A DNA stretch of 64,000 bases, from the NCBI GenBank assembly GCA_964059195.1, contig CAXKWD010000005.1, positions 139,153,686 to 139,217,685 on the forward strand. The letters are read 5' to 3'. This document shows, piece after piece, positions 23,111 to 33,913 of the stretch (position 1 is the stretch's first letter; each line of letters opens with the position of its first letter). A program made the translations under genes and the position numbers. Source of the stretch: Ectobius pallidus (Eukaryota > Arthropoda > Insecta > Blattodea > Ectobiidae). The notes beneath the pieces were generated by a model. It saw only the letters and a list, made by a program, of their open reading frames with translations, was not told where the DNA came from and did not search any database.

Positions 23111-23663
23111 CATACGAAATGCATTGCTGGAAATAAAAACTGGTTCCTATCCTATAACTGAAATTTGCTTACGGTAACGACGTTTCGCATAGGATTTGAA
23201 CCTATGCAGGTGAAATATGACTACACAATTAACTGAATATTCATATAAGCATTCCACAGGTGTTACCACCGGGTTTTTTAAGTTTGAAATGAATGTGCAA
23301 AAATTTTAATGGAATAACTCGTTTTCATGAACGGTAATCCTAATGCGTGGATAAAATTCCTCATATTGTAACATAAAGCATTACTCTATTAATTTAATAC
23401 CGTAACTCTGCTTTTGTGCATTTTTTCTGTTAAGTACATGTACGTCAGTAGCAGTGGAAAGGTTAAAGATGATTGCTGTTTAAATAATTGGTAAGAGTCT
23501 GCAGTGCAGTTACAGTTATTAGCTTTTGTTAGTACAGTTACTGAATGTTACTGACTCTTCCTATTTCATCACGCTGCAAATACCTTATCTGAATGATATA
23601 CTGTTATTCTGCAACAAGAACTTTCATATCAACATTCTTGGGTATAGGTTATGCTTTTCTTAT

Positions 23664-23735
23664 AGATACATGCATATGCATTCATGAACCACAGATTATT
23701 ATCCCTGTTGGACATTACATGATATTATTAACATG
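23664..23735 (-). repeat. Inverted solo copy of the 24252 terminal repeat
   Basis: On the minus strand TCATGTAATGTCCAACAGG, ATAATCTGTGGTTCATGAAT and GCATATGCATGTATCT match the terminal repeats at 24252-24301 and 24566-24615 with about seven differences. The match continues about 20 bases into the internal end (TAATAT and CATGTAA), as in a 5'-truncated retroposon copy. Confidence 0.75.
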
Positions 23736-23884
23736 ATAATATTATTAGTGGGATAATTCATATCGCTAGTAGGCTATGTCTAATTATTTAATTGTCAAAG
23801 CTCAGTGTATTCCAACTTGTAAAGCACTGCAAACAATATTGTTGCCATGAGAACTGAATTACATTTGTTGAATTCAATGTAATA

Positions 23885-23990
23885 TTTTAAGGAATAAGAC
23901 ACCTAATTGGGCGTTACTCCGATACCGGTCGTTCGATTTGGTCTCATGGCCATTGGGGACAAAAATTTCACGGAAATCTGATAAAGCCTA
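23885..23990 (-). repeat. Partial copy of the 13740/56098 repeat
   Basis: ACCTAATTGGGCGTTACTCC, GATACCGGTC and CGGAAATCTGATAAAGC correspond to the middle of the copies at 13740-13970 and 16130-16366. Confidence 0.65.
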
Positions 23991-24251
23991 TATATATATA
24001 AAACGATGGTGCGCTCCTTAGCATGAAAGCAGTCGTTATGAGAAGTTTTACGGACTATTTCGTTTTTCAGAAAGAAGAGAAGTGCAGTTTTTTTCCTACG
24101 AGTGAAGTCGCAAGGAATTAGACCACTCTTATCTTCGTAACAAGCACAAGGACACGCACGAGTTAGCAAAACGCGTTGGAAAACTCCAGCTCCTTTATTT
24201 CAAAGAAGCAGTCGCGAAACTAACGTTGAAAAAGTATAAAAGCTAAGATAT

Positions 24252-24613
24252 GTCCAACAGAGACAATAATCTGTGGTTCATGAATGCATATATATCCATC
24301 TTGAATGTTACTGTACAATAACAGTGGAAGCCTGGTCACAAAAATCACTAATTAGTGTGCCCCACAGTACTGCATATGACATAACTTGTCTGTCAGTGAG
24401 GTAGACCAGTAAGGGCAATCAGTCATGGGAGAGAGGTTCCATCTGGGGCTGTGAATTGAACTCCGGCTTAGCTCAGTTGGCAGAGCATTGGCACGGATAG
24501 CCAAAGGTCCTGGGTTCAAATCCCAGTGTCGGAGGAATTTTTCTCCTATAATATTCTCATGTAACGTCCAACAGAGACAATAATCTGTGGTTCATGAATG
24601 CATATATATCCAT
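24252..24613 (+). mobile_element. Composite tRNA-like element with 50-bp terminal direct repeats
   Basis: A perfect 50-base repeat begins GTCCAACAGAGACAATAATC and ends CATATATATCCATCT. It lies at 24252-24301 and 24566-24615 and encloses 264 bases that contain a tRNA-like module at 24462-24534. A 9-base duplication, CTAAGATAT, flanks the whole unit at 24243-24251 and 24614-24622; its first two bases overlap the repeat end. The terminal repeat is far shorter than ordinary LTRs and lacks TG...CA ends. The layout could be a SINE inserted as part of a tandem template, or a very small terminal-repeat element. A diverged inverted solo copy is at 23664-23735. Confidence 0.7.
24462..24534 (+). ncRNA. 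tRNA-like SINE head with full cloverleaf
   Basis: The sequence folds as a tRNA. The acceptor TCCGGCT/TGTCGGA has six of seven pairs. The D stem is GCTC/GAGC, the anticodon stem TTGGC/GCCAA with loop ACGGATA, and the T stem CTGGG/CCCAG with loop TTCAAAT. The A box (TAGCTCAGTTGG) and B box (GGTTCAAATCC) are intact. Position 33 is C rather than the near-universal T, and a GGA anticodon would not fit this short-variable-arm fold. I therefore read it as a SINE promoter module and not a working tRNA gene. GGAATTTTTCTCC follows directly, as in the related copy at 7745. Confidence 0.75.
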
Positions 24614-24941
24614 CTAAGATATTTATATTTGTCGTATTTTTTTTTAATTCCTAGAGCAAACACAGACCTGCACAAAAATTCGCCAATAAACAGAACTCTC
24701 AATCGATACAATCAAATCCACTCATTTAGTAAGATATATTTGGAATCAATACTTTACAATTTAATTCTATTGCCAGCCACTTCTTAATATTTTTTGAAAA
24801 TGGTAGCTCATAGGACTCTATGTGTAAATAATTCTTAACTATATTTATAAATCTACAATTGATATTGTCAACTAAAAATTTCTATCACTTTCTTTTTTAT
24901 CTCAATTTTTACTTTTATTTCGTTATGTTCCTTATGCTATA

Positions 24942-25015
24942 TTTCTCTCTCTCTCCCTCCCTCTCTCTCCCTCCCTCTCTCTCCCTCTCCCTCATTCTCT
25001 TTACTCTCTCTTATC
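24942..25015 (+). repeat. CT-rich microsatellite
   Basis: Interrupted CTCTCTCC and CCCTCCCT units run over about 70 bases. Confidence 0.85.
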
Positions 25016-25099
25016 CTCTTTGCTTCTTACTTTTAGGTAGGTAGTTTTCCTAACATTCCTGCTTTTTATTCCACTATCTCTTATTTGTTTTATTGCAAC

Positions 25100-25490
25100 T
25101 ATATTTTGTTTAAAATTGCATAACGACAAGCTACATAACCTGTACTCGTCACCGGATGTAGTAAGGGTAATTAAACCACGGAGGATGAAGTGGGCTGGAC
25201 TTGTTGCAAGCATGAGGGAGGAAAGACATATCTCAAAAATATTGATTGGGAGACCCGAAGGTAAAAGATCACTTGGACGAACTAGACGTAGGTGGGAGGA
25301 CAACATTTGGATAGACTTAAGAGAAGTAGGATTCGAGCGGGATGGCTGGATGGAGTTAGCACAGAATAGGTTTGAATGACGGACTCAGGTAAGCGCGGCA
25401 ATGAACCTTCGGGCTCCATAAAATATATAATATTCCTTTAGCTTGCTTAGGAATAGTCTATTGCTATTGAGTATTGTTTTGTAACATAGT
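25100..25490 (+). pseudogene. LINE 3' end (same family as 17239)
   Basis: The frame reads LHNDKLHNLYSSPDVVRVIK, then a RRMKWAGLVASM block, ILIGRPEGKRSLGRTRRRWED and GWMELAQNRFE. It meets TGA at 25377-25379 where the family has a Trp codon. The same frame then continues RTQVSAAMNLRAP to the natural stop at 25419-25421. The 3' tail (AGTCTATTGCTATTGAGTA) matches 17720. It is 5'-truncated with one nonsense change, so it looks younger than the copy at 17239. Confidence 0.85.
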
Positions 25491-25499
25491 TATGACTAT

Positions 25500-26797
25500 T
25501 AACTACATCTGGCACTTTGTTTTATCAGTTTGTCTGATTTTATTGTTGACTGTGATTAATAATTATTTTGATTTAATGATTATGGAGCTTTCCTCTTAAT
25601 TTACTGGCGATTTTTCTATTCTATATAAAATAATTCATCATTGGTTACGAAAGATAATATCAACATATGAAGCGAACCAATTTTAGTAACTAAGAGAAAA
25701 AGTGAAAACTTTACTTTGTGCGCAATTTATACCCTTTTAAATAAACTTTTTTTTTTACAGAAACACCTGTCTGTCATTTAATTAGCTTATTTATTTATTT
25801 AATTTATTTACAAGCTTATGAGTTCAAAAGAATATACTATATTCAAACAGCCTGCAATAATAATCTTTACGATTATTTTAAAGTAACGTAAATTTATTTG
25901 TTTGATATATTTTCATTCGCCGTATATTGATTAACATAGAATATAAAAATGTTAGTAGCCAATATAGGAGAAATATATTGTAGGGTATCAAAATAACTAT
26001 TATATAATATAATAGACATTGGCAACAAAAGGTATAAGTGGTCTCTTAAAAAAAGCACGGAAAAAGAGTATTTCAGGCTGTCATTTACACGTTCTAAGTA
26101 AACAAAAATCCTTTCCGCCATTAATTGAAAATAAACAATTTTCTTAAAATAAAAGCAATCGTGTGGACCAGTATTATCGAATAAGTAATAGGACTATAAA
26201 AATTCAGTCCATACATTTTAAAAGCAGTATGTTTTTCTATTTTTATTGAGTTCTTTGTGACTCAAGTACTAATATAAACGAAGTTACTGAGGATTGAATC
26301 TCCGGATATTTTGATGGTTATATTCCTACTAGGAGCAATTAATTTTAATCCCCGAGATTTGAGATGCGATGACGTCAAATGTGCTCATTAGCTGCGACAC
26401 GTCAATAATTGCTAACTTGTAATGTCAGGCAAACAGGAACGAATCTAGAAATACTTCAGCCTCCTAAAATTATCAGTAAAGTTAGAAATAGATTTTGTCA
26501 GAAATCAAAATTGGTGTTATATTTCGAAATACCTGACAAAAATCACCTCTAATCAACCTGTCATATGACAATTATATTATCTAAATCCTTAATAATTAGA
26601 ATTGTGCCATTCTTGCTAAGGGTAGAATGGAGATGTAGGAAATATATTTTGTGCCAGTTTTTTTCATTGGTGAAACTCCCACTAGAGATTACGAGTTTAT
26701 TAATAGATCTGATGAAACTCGTAAACTCTAATGGGATTTGTTAAAATATCTATAAGCAACTTGTCGTATGACAGAACTAAAGGGCCTATTGTATAAA
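25500..26797. other. No gene seen, short repeat fragment at 25506
   Basis: CTGGCACTTTGTTTTATCAG at 25509 matches the end module of the 56095-56745 repeat. The rest is AT-rich with no recognisable feature. Confidence 0.4.
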
Positions 26798-27493
26798 TCT
26801 ATAATAATAAAAGGAAGTGTTTGTCTTTCTGTTTGTGCGCGATGCCAGCAAAATCTACTGAACGCAGAGATCTGAAATTTTAAGCATAGATGGACTGAAG
26901 GGTGGGAAAATGCACCTTGAAGCCAGATTTTTAATTTTAGCTTTCGTTCGCGAGTTATGAGTGAGAAACGGACAGAAAACCTGCATTTTTTGTGCTTTCG
27001 AAGCATCGGTTCTTAGTAATAGGCTACAATTCAGTTGTCAAATCAATTGTTGTCTTTGCCTATTTTTGTCATACCTTGGAAGTAAAAGCATCGTGATCGC
27101 TTGATTTTGTAAGCCCACCCTGGTTGATTCATTTGTTTATAATGCCAAGGCTAGCAGACATCTGAAATTTTCAACCTACACGGAAGAGGGATAATGGATA
27201 TGGGCCTAAATGGTCATTGTTCTATTTGGACGAAACTCACTATACAGGGGTTTTCTGGGCCAGGGAACTCGAATCTGGGGTCGTTTTCCCCATACTGCGC
27301 TTTCTAACCCTGGAATTCACTTCAAAGCCGGATTTTTAGCTGTTTCGTTAAGTATAGCCTATTAGCCTAATTGTTTAATTGAGGTCTATGCATGTTTCGC
27401 GTGCAAGTGTTAATAAATATAATGTTTTAATTATTTTGGTCTTATTTTTTAATCTTACAATTAATTATCGTGGGCAAAACCGCGGGGATCTGC
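26798..27493 (+). mobile_element. Non-autonomous Helitron-like element
   Basis: It begins TCTATAATAATAAAAGGAAG, fitting the TC start of Helitrons. AAATCTACTGAACGCAGAG follows, with a body matching 10365-11040 over most of its length. The 3' end keeps an eroded hairpin (CGTGGGCAAAACCGCG) and ends near GATCTGCAAAT, so CTAG has been lost. It has no coding capacity. Confidence 0.6.
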
Positions 27494-28450
27494 AAATCTT
27501 CAATAAATACAAATATGCCATTCTTAGTAACAGTAGACAGGAGATACAGGAAATACATTCTGAGCCAGATTTTATCATAGGAATCACACGTGAGATTATA
27601 AGTTTATGAATAGACCTGATAGTTTCGTAATCTCGAGTTGGATTTATTAAGACTATTCCATGAATAAAAATGTATCGGATTATAAAATAATAAAATATAA
27701 TTTTAGTATGACTGAACTGACCCCGAACACGAGCTATGCTCATGCGGGGCAAATAATACTCTTTTCAAATTGTACAAATTGTGTGTATATTATTTGTATT
27801 TGTAATAATTTTGTATCAATTTGTATTTTTTAATTTGTAATAAACTTAATTGTAATTACTTTCGTGCTTTGTTATATATAAAGAAAATTAACACCTAATC
27901 GAAACTGTGCTTTTAATCAATGTACATTTATATTATTTCAATTTCCAAACAGGTTATGTTGTATAAGATAATATGTTTTCATTCTGCTGAATGACAGCAT
28001 GCGACATGTTAAACACCGCACGTTGATGCCTTATGAGTCCAGTAACGAGCTGGCGTTTTATCAGATAAAATTGCATCCTTGCGATCCGAGGAAGGATATT
28101 ATAAGATAAAAAATCTTGATTGGTCTATATCCGAGGAATTGATAACCTTTATTGGTCAGTATCAAACACGCGGCGTATGAGTGGAATAATTGTAAATAAA
28201 ATGGAAACACTAGTTCCTGGGAATAATAATGTAACTATAATGTATTTCTAATTTGAGGCTAATCTGGTTACATAAATACAACTAATATTCCTTCAAGCAA
28301 GATTATTTAAAACTTATGAGAGTAAAAATGTTTGATATTATACTTACAGAAAAAAAAATGTTATCAAACATCTTGAGTGAAATACGGATTTTCTCTACCC
28401 TAAACTAGGGTTTTGTCTTTTTTCTTTCTTTCTTTTCTTTCCTCTCATTC
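27494..28450. other. No gene seen
   Basis: AT-rich. Openings at 27379-27609 and 27465-27752 run through the Helitron end and are incidental. Confidence 0.4.
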
Positions 28451-28454
28451 TAGC

Positions 28455-28520
28455 ATTATTAAATGCCAGAATGGTACTTTCTAGGATTGTTTGGTGGACG
28501 GGAAATGTCTGACCGTCTGT
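28455..28520 (+). repeat. End fragment of the AAGTGCCAGAATG repeat
   Basis: TAAATGCCAGAATGGTACTT followed by a phrase GTCTGACCGTCTGTG matches the start of the 56095-56745 copy. Confidence 0.6.
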
Positions 28521-28699
28521 GTTAGGGATGTTTATTGGAAGAATTTAAAAAGAGAAAAAAAACGGATAGAACATTTCAGTCCCATGTGCGCAGTAATTCA
28601 TTATGTCTCAGATTTTTTGGGAAAGAAATATGTGAAAATTATATCGATTTTCTTTTGATTTTAGCCCTGAAATGTATGATAACACGAAAGACAGTAACA

Positions 28700-28974
28700 T
28701 GTTATGTTATCGGAAATTCTCTTTCTTATTTTTCAGCTCCTACGTGGGGTATGTAAATGAGTTGCAATGTCCTGTATGAGCGATAAAAGGTATAGACTAT
28801 CTAGCGTTTTATGAGGGAATAGTTTGAGAGTCATAAATCGTTCTTCTTCGCTTCAAACTCTATATTTCTACATAAGGACTTGCAGTTGAAAATCTGAAGT
28901 CCTCTGGGCTATAATTTAATTTTGAATTACATGCCAAATACAAAATCCGGGCTACGCCGGGCCTTTTAAGCTAG
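28700..28974 (+). mobile_element. Helitron-like 3' end, different subfamily
   Basis: AATCCGGGCTACGCCGGGCC forms a short near-palindromic hairpin. It is followed by TTTTAAGCTAG at 28974 and then T, again the hairpin-CTAG-T layout. The body upstream is unlike the 10365 family, and the left limit is unknown. Confidence 0.5.
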
Positions 28975-28976
28975 TG

Positions 28977-29600
28977 CTTTATAAACATTAATATCGCATG
29001 TCATTAACCTTAAAAAAGTCAATCTTCCCTTCAGTGAAATACTGGAGTTAGAATTTACTTTAAGATAGGATTTCCTCACTATTGTAACTCGAATATCAAA
29101 TGATTCTAGAATAAAAAAGGAATCACTTTTGATAACTGGAGGGAAAATCTGACGTCAAAGCAAAGTACATATAAGTATTAATGGTGCGATGGTGCTGTGT
29201 GTACTCCGGTTGTTTTGTCTCGTTTCTCCTGATGAATAATGCAGACAAATTGCAGCCATAACCATACAAGAGCGACCTGGTGGATTCGTTCGCGCTGTAA
29301 AAATGAAGTGCTCAATTCCCATCAAATGTCTCCAGTTGTCGCCTCACTCGTATTAACCAAGTCAAGAAGGTCTAGTTCATGCCCATTGTCATTCATTAGA
29401 CTTTTTTCAACATTCCCTTAGCAACCGGAGTCTAAAACTCTTCTCAAATACAGAGCACGCTGCTTATTGTGGTCATTTCGGGACACAGCTATTCTGATAA
29501 TATTAACAATTTGATAACAGTTAATTTTCAATAGTGTACGATAAGATATGAGAACAAAGCGAAGAAATCATTAATATGTACATAAAATCATAAAAATTTA
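28977..29600. other. No gene seen
   Basis: A 60-codon opening at 29239-29421 has no motif. There is nothing else to report. Confidence 0.4.
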
Positions 29601-29622
29601 TATATATACACATGCACTTATA

Positions 29623-29995
29623 TGTCATGTAAATAGGCTAATGTCAAGTAAATAGGTTAATATAGGGCACACCATGTAAATAGTCTAATTAAGGAAATAC
29701 CATGCAGATAGGATAATTAAGTATACACCTAGTAAATAGACTCATTAAGGATATGCTATGTAAAAAACATAAGTTAGGATAGCTAATATAGGACACATCA
29801 TGTAAATAGATTAACTGAAGATATATAATGTAATAGAATAACTTAGGAAATAACAGGATAATTTAGGATATATCATGTAAATAGGCTAATTAAGAGTATT
29901 ATGTAAATAGAGAAAATTAGGATATACTATGTAATCAGGCCAATGTAGGATATACTATGTAAATTGGTTAAATTAGGATATACAATGTGAATAAG
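29623..29995 (+). repeat. Degenerate minisatellite, about 30-bp unit
   Basis: Variants of ATGTAAATAGGCTAATTAAG plus GATATACT recur about a dozen times with frequent indels. Each unit has a GTAAATAG-like core and a GGATAT-like part. Confidence 0.8.
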
Positions 29996-30263
29996 CTATA
30001 GATTATGCATGTAATATTACTACTGTAATACTGTACTGTAATACTGTACTGCATGCTGATAAAGAAACTAATAAAAAAAACAGTAACCGAAGGAATTAAA
30101 TGAAGATTATTTATTTATATATAACATAATACACCACAAAACTGAATTAATATTTATTCATAAAATAATACGTAACTGTGAGTCATTGAACCACTCATAG
30201 GGTAATACAATAATAGACTGCAAGCAACTATGTTTTCAACCAGTAACAGAGTTTTTATTTATT

Positions 30264-30374
30264 TTTACTTTCCTTTAGGATTCCATTAACCAATACTCCA
30301 TACTCGGTTACAAAAGCTTTGGGAATTCTATACTGATCTGTGGTGAACACCGCATAGCAAAACATCTAACGTCT
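30264..30374 (-). pseudogene. Possible coding fragment, 36 codons
   Basis: On the minus strand a frame reads MFCYAVFTTDQYRIP and KAFVTEYGVLVNGILKESKN before TAA. Its codon use looks protein-like. An in-frame stop lies just upstream and no splice acceptor is convincing. I recognise no family. It may be an old transposon or gene fragment. Confidence 0.25.
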
Positions 30375-30851
30375 GTCGACAAGTCTTTTCATTTTACTAG
30401 CAATCACTGCATGTGAAACATGTTTTATTCCTTAAAAGTCTACTCCCTCGAACTGGTCATCTTGTGAGCTGGGAACAGAATTGCTACCTCCAGTACAACA
30501 CAATACAGTTCAGTTAGAAATGAAACCCTTGCAAACTAATTTTTTTAATGACTTAAAGTACATGTGAATAAAGCCGCAAAAAGGAAAATGTGATAACGTA
30601 AACCGAATCTTTGATCACAATACAAAAACATTTTTTCAATGTATCAGTATTAATCCGTACGGGACTTCATAAAAGTGATAACATTACCCGATTGATAACA
30701 TTATCCGCAATTACATTTAGCGGCGTTAATTGTATCATGCTGACTGTAAACCAAAATTCCATTCTTTTAGGTAACGTGACTTCTTCATTGGTTAGAATTA
30801 ATTACAGTGTCTGAAAATATTGTAGGATGATGTCGTTATTCGTTTTCTTTA

Positions 30852-31252
30852 ACAGGATGTCCACAGAAATTTTAAAATAAATTTCTTTTACTTTCCATGA
30901 CCTGAAACTTACATTTCCCTGACCACAACGTTTTGAAGATTTTTTGTAAACTAAACAAAACAAAAACAATAAAAAAATCCAGCCTACTCCATTCCCGTAA
31001 CAAAAACAAGATATGATTAGCTCAAGTGCTGAAAAGAAAATTGCTTACACAGTCTGGGTTACATCAGACTGGAACAAAACACATGCCTCTCACATTTCGC
31101 TCATTGGGGATAGTTATTTTCCAACACTATTCCGTATTTTTTTTAACGAATTTCCCTGACTTTTCCCTTTACTTTACAAAATTTCCTGAATTTCCCTGAC
31201 TGATTTCAATTTTCCTGGCTTTCAATGACTTACCAGAATGTGGACACCCTGT
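30852..31252. mobile_element. Putative MITE with ACAGGRTGTCCACA ends
   Basis: ACAGGATGTCCACA at 30852 is mirrored by TGTGGACACCCTGT ending at 31252. The 401-bp body repeats ATTTCCCTGAC and has no frame. No target duplication is clear, so the superfamily is open. Confidence 0.6.
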
Positions 31253-31253
31253 T

Positions 31254-32059
31254 TTAATATAATTCTACACTCCAGATATTTGTATCCCAAGACTAGAAAA
31301 GAGGAATAAAATGATTAACTTCGAATCGGATGACTATTTTAGAAAATATTTTTTTGTTTTGTTTTTCCTCAATCGGTTACTGCTATCTTTCTCGACTCCA
31401 GCCTGAACATTGTAACAGTGCAATGTGTATCATAAAAGATTACTGTTGTAATTCACCGTTATGTGTCGTAAAGTTACCATGCCATTAAAAAATCTATCCC
31501 GGTAAACCTGTAAATCACCACAGTAAAACTCATCACTGTTTCATGATAAAATCCAACTTAATGTATCTCAGTAAATTAGCAGACCTCCCACCTCCTTAGA
31601 TAGTTATGTTTTATCTGGCACAAATAATAAGTTATTCAAGTTAATAGAATAGTTTTCAAGTTCAGCTAGTGACGAAAACGAACAAATGCTCATTACAGAA
31701 GACGAATTTTCAGACCATGGTCAGGATTTTTTGAGATGGAGCACTTGAATACAATGAACGATTCCGAGTAACTTACAACAGTTTCATAACGTAGGCCTAC
31801 TGTAAAGAATTCAGAATTCTTACTTAATGTAATTATAAAAGATCGTTCGTCGTTACCAAAGGACTACATTGGTTCCGGACTGGAGCTTTAATATTTCCCA
31901 TTGTGCTGACTCTTGCGTTCTAATATATTTGTCTATGTTAAATGTAATAATTGTAGCTTGTTATTATTTTTTTTTATATTCTAAATTTGCAAAATAAATT
32001 TTTTCAAGGATTTCCTGATTAAGGAAGTCATTATTTTATCAATAAAATCGTGTTGAATG
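31254..32059. other. No gene seen
   Basis: AT-rich with no recognised element. TAGGCCTA occurs at about 31793. Confidence 0.4.
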
Positions 32060-32410
32060 AAATTTACATCATGTAAAAGAATATTAAAAGGGATAAAAAG
32101 CTGCCATTATTCGAGTGGCATCCCAAGTAAATTTTTAATTCAAATGCAAAATTTCATTTTTATTCGTCTTTTCCTTCTCGGCCTATGCTTTTTAGGCCTA
32201 AACATACATACAAACACGCACAAACTAAGACTTATACATATTTCTAAAAGTTGTATTTTTTTAGAAGACCCAAAAACCTGTATTAATGCTGGAAGTTTGA
32301 CATTGAATTTCAGGGTCGAACACAATACTTCCTCTTTCTGTAGTATCTCCGGTTCGGATACAGAAAGTAACAAAATAATCTTTGGATCACTTTTCGAGAA
32401 AACGACAAAA
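32060..32410 (-). repeat. Repeat family X copy
   Basis: Read on the minus strand it matches the 21928 copy. GGGTCGAACACAATACTTCC (+ strand) corresponds to its GGAAGTATTGTTTTCGACCCC, and ATTTCTAAAAGTTGTATTTT (+ strand) to its AAAATACTATTTTTGGAAAC. A 128-codon opening across it is incidental. Confidence 0.6.
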
Positions 32411-32839
32411 AATCAAACAAAGGCTCTTATAACTTATAAGTGAATTGAAAAATATTCATGTTGCATCCGTAACATGCTACATACGGAAAATTATGAAGTT
32501 CGTTTATACTGTATTTTTCGTTAAATGCTATTTGAAATACACAAGAATGCAAAAAGATATATACCGGTACATATATTTTTCGGAAGCTCAGAACCAGGAG
32601 TCTTAAAACCAACAAACAGGCGGCTTGAAAATATTATAGACTTAATTTTGCTTATAATTTCTTCTATAGAACTACCGGTAGCCTACCTTTAGCAATTATT
32701 GCTATTGGCAGGATATTTGTGTATACAGTAAGTCTGCACCTGATTATTTTTATTCGCCTATGTAATATTATATTTTATTCCTACCAAATTTGATTTCCTA
32801 ATTTCGTATTCATTTTCACACATTGAAGTGAACGACGCG

Positions 32840-33100
32840 AACACTCATTTACAAGTTCTTGAGTTCAAATCCCATGGCCGGCCAATTTGAGTGTTGTTTC
32901 TTCGGGGTTTCTCGCAGTTGTCAAGATGAATGCAGGATTTCAGTTTGCTCGTCTTCTTTCATGAATGTTCTTGTCAGTTTCCATTTTTGTTTGCATTTTT
33001 TTAAAGGCAATGCATAGGGTCTGTCCCTCTTCAGAAAATCCCACCTTGTCCTGTCGAGTGTTGATATGTCTTTGTCCTTCGAAGGGAAATATAAATCCGG
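32840..33100 (+). repeat. tRNA-derived SINE copy
   Basis: The B-box-like GAGTTCAAATCCCATGGCCG and GGCCAATTTGA match the family seen on the minus strand at 13523-13606. The A box is eroded. A body with TCTTCGGGGTTTCTCGCAG follows. Confidence 0.6.
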
Positions 33101-33225
33101 GTAAGAAGAAGAAAAAAAAGCTGTTAAATGAAATTTTAGAAATTAATTGAAATGTTTTTGCACTTCCGACGACTGAAATTCACTATGATCCATATTTCTG
33201 AGATGTGACTACGAAATTATATTAA

Positions 33226-33285
33226 ATTACGGATCTGTCAAACAGCAAGGCTGCTATGCTAACCACTCAGATTACATCACAGGCA
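33226..33285 (-). repeat. SINE head fragment (tentative)
   Basis: On the minus strand ATCTGAGTGGTTAGCATAGC resembles a tRNA-like A box at a SINE start. A matching B box is not clear. Confidence 0.4.
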
Positions 33286-33870
33286 AAGGAGTAAGTTGCG
33301 AACTTCCACTTTGTCAGCAAGAATCCTTTGATATCTAAACCGCGCACATTGCCACTAATTTATAAAGGGTCAGAAAGGCATACATGTTTAAGAACTTAAA
33401 CATAAGGGCAGTTGAATTTGCACTATAAGTTAAGGAATTAATAGCGATTTATTAGCGAGATGTAGGTATTATTGCGAATGCAAGTTTCATCGCCCGTATC
33501 TACATACAAAGTCATGATAGCCGATTTTCACGAGTGAATAGAAACAATTTATCTCACACATTGTTTTATTACTGTGCAAATTGAATAGTTAATGTGGATA
33601 TCTATTTTAATTAAAGTATTTAAAAATATTTCATCACTCTTGAATTTATAAACAGTTTTTATTTGTCGCTCAGTGTACACTAAAGAATTACTGGAGTTCG
33701 TGTGAATAAGTCCTGACGAGAAAGTAAAAAGAATTGGTTGAAATGTCCCTTTAATACCACTTCTGCCCTATCAAAATTCCCACGTGAGTAATGTTAAAAT
33801 TACTTAATTCTGATCAGCCCGGGCGGCGCGGGCCGCATAAAGGTCCCTATAAGGGAGAGGTAAAACTACG

Positions 33871-33909
<39 letters not shown>
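33871..33909 (+). repeat. (GA)n microsatellite
   Basis: An AAAGAAAG start leads into about 16 perfect GA units. A GC-rich patch (GCCCGGGCGGCGCGGGCCGC) sits at about 33817. Confidence 0.9.

Positions 33910-33910
<1 letters not shown>

Positions 33911-33913
<3 letters not shown>

Noticed and set aside
24462..24534. Functional tRNA gene
   Set aside because: The cloverleaf is nearly perfect, but position 33 is C, the anticodon does not suit the fold, there is no T-run terminator at the 3' end, and it sits inside a repeat with target duplication. SINE head preferred.
24252..24613. Ordinary LTR retrotransposon or solo-LTR
   Set aside because: The repeats are 50 bases, lack TG...CA ends, and no primer-binding site or polypurine tract is visible. 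The 9-base duplication is longer than usual for LTR elements.
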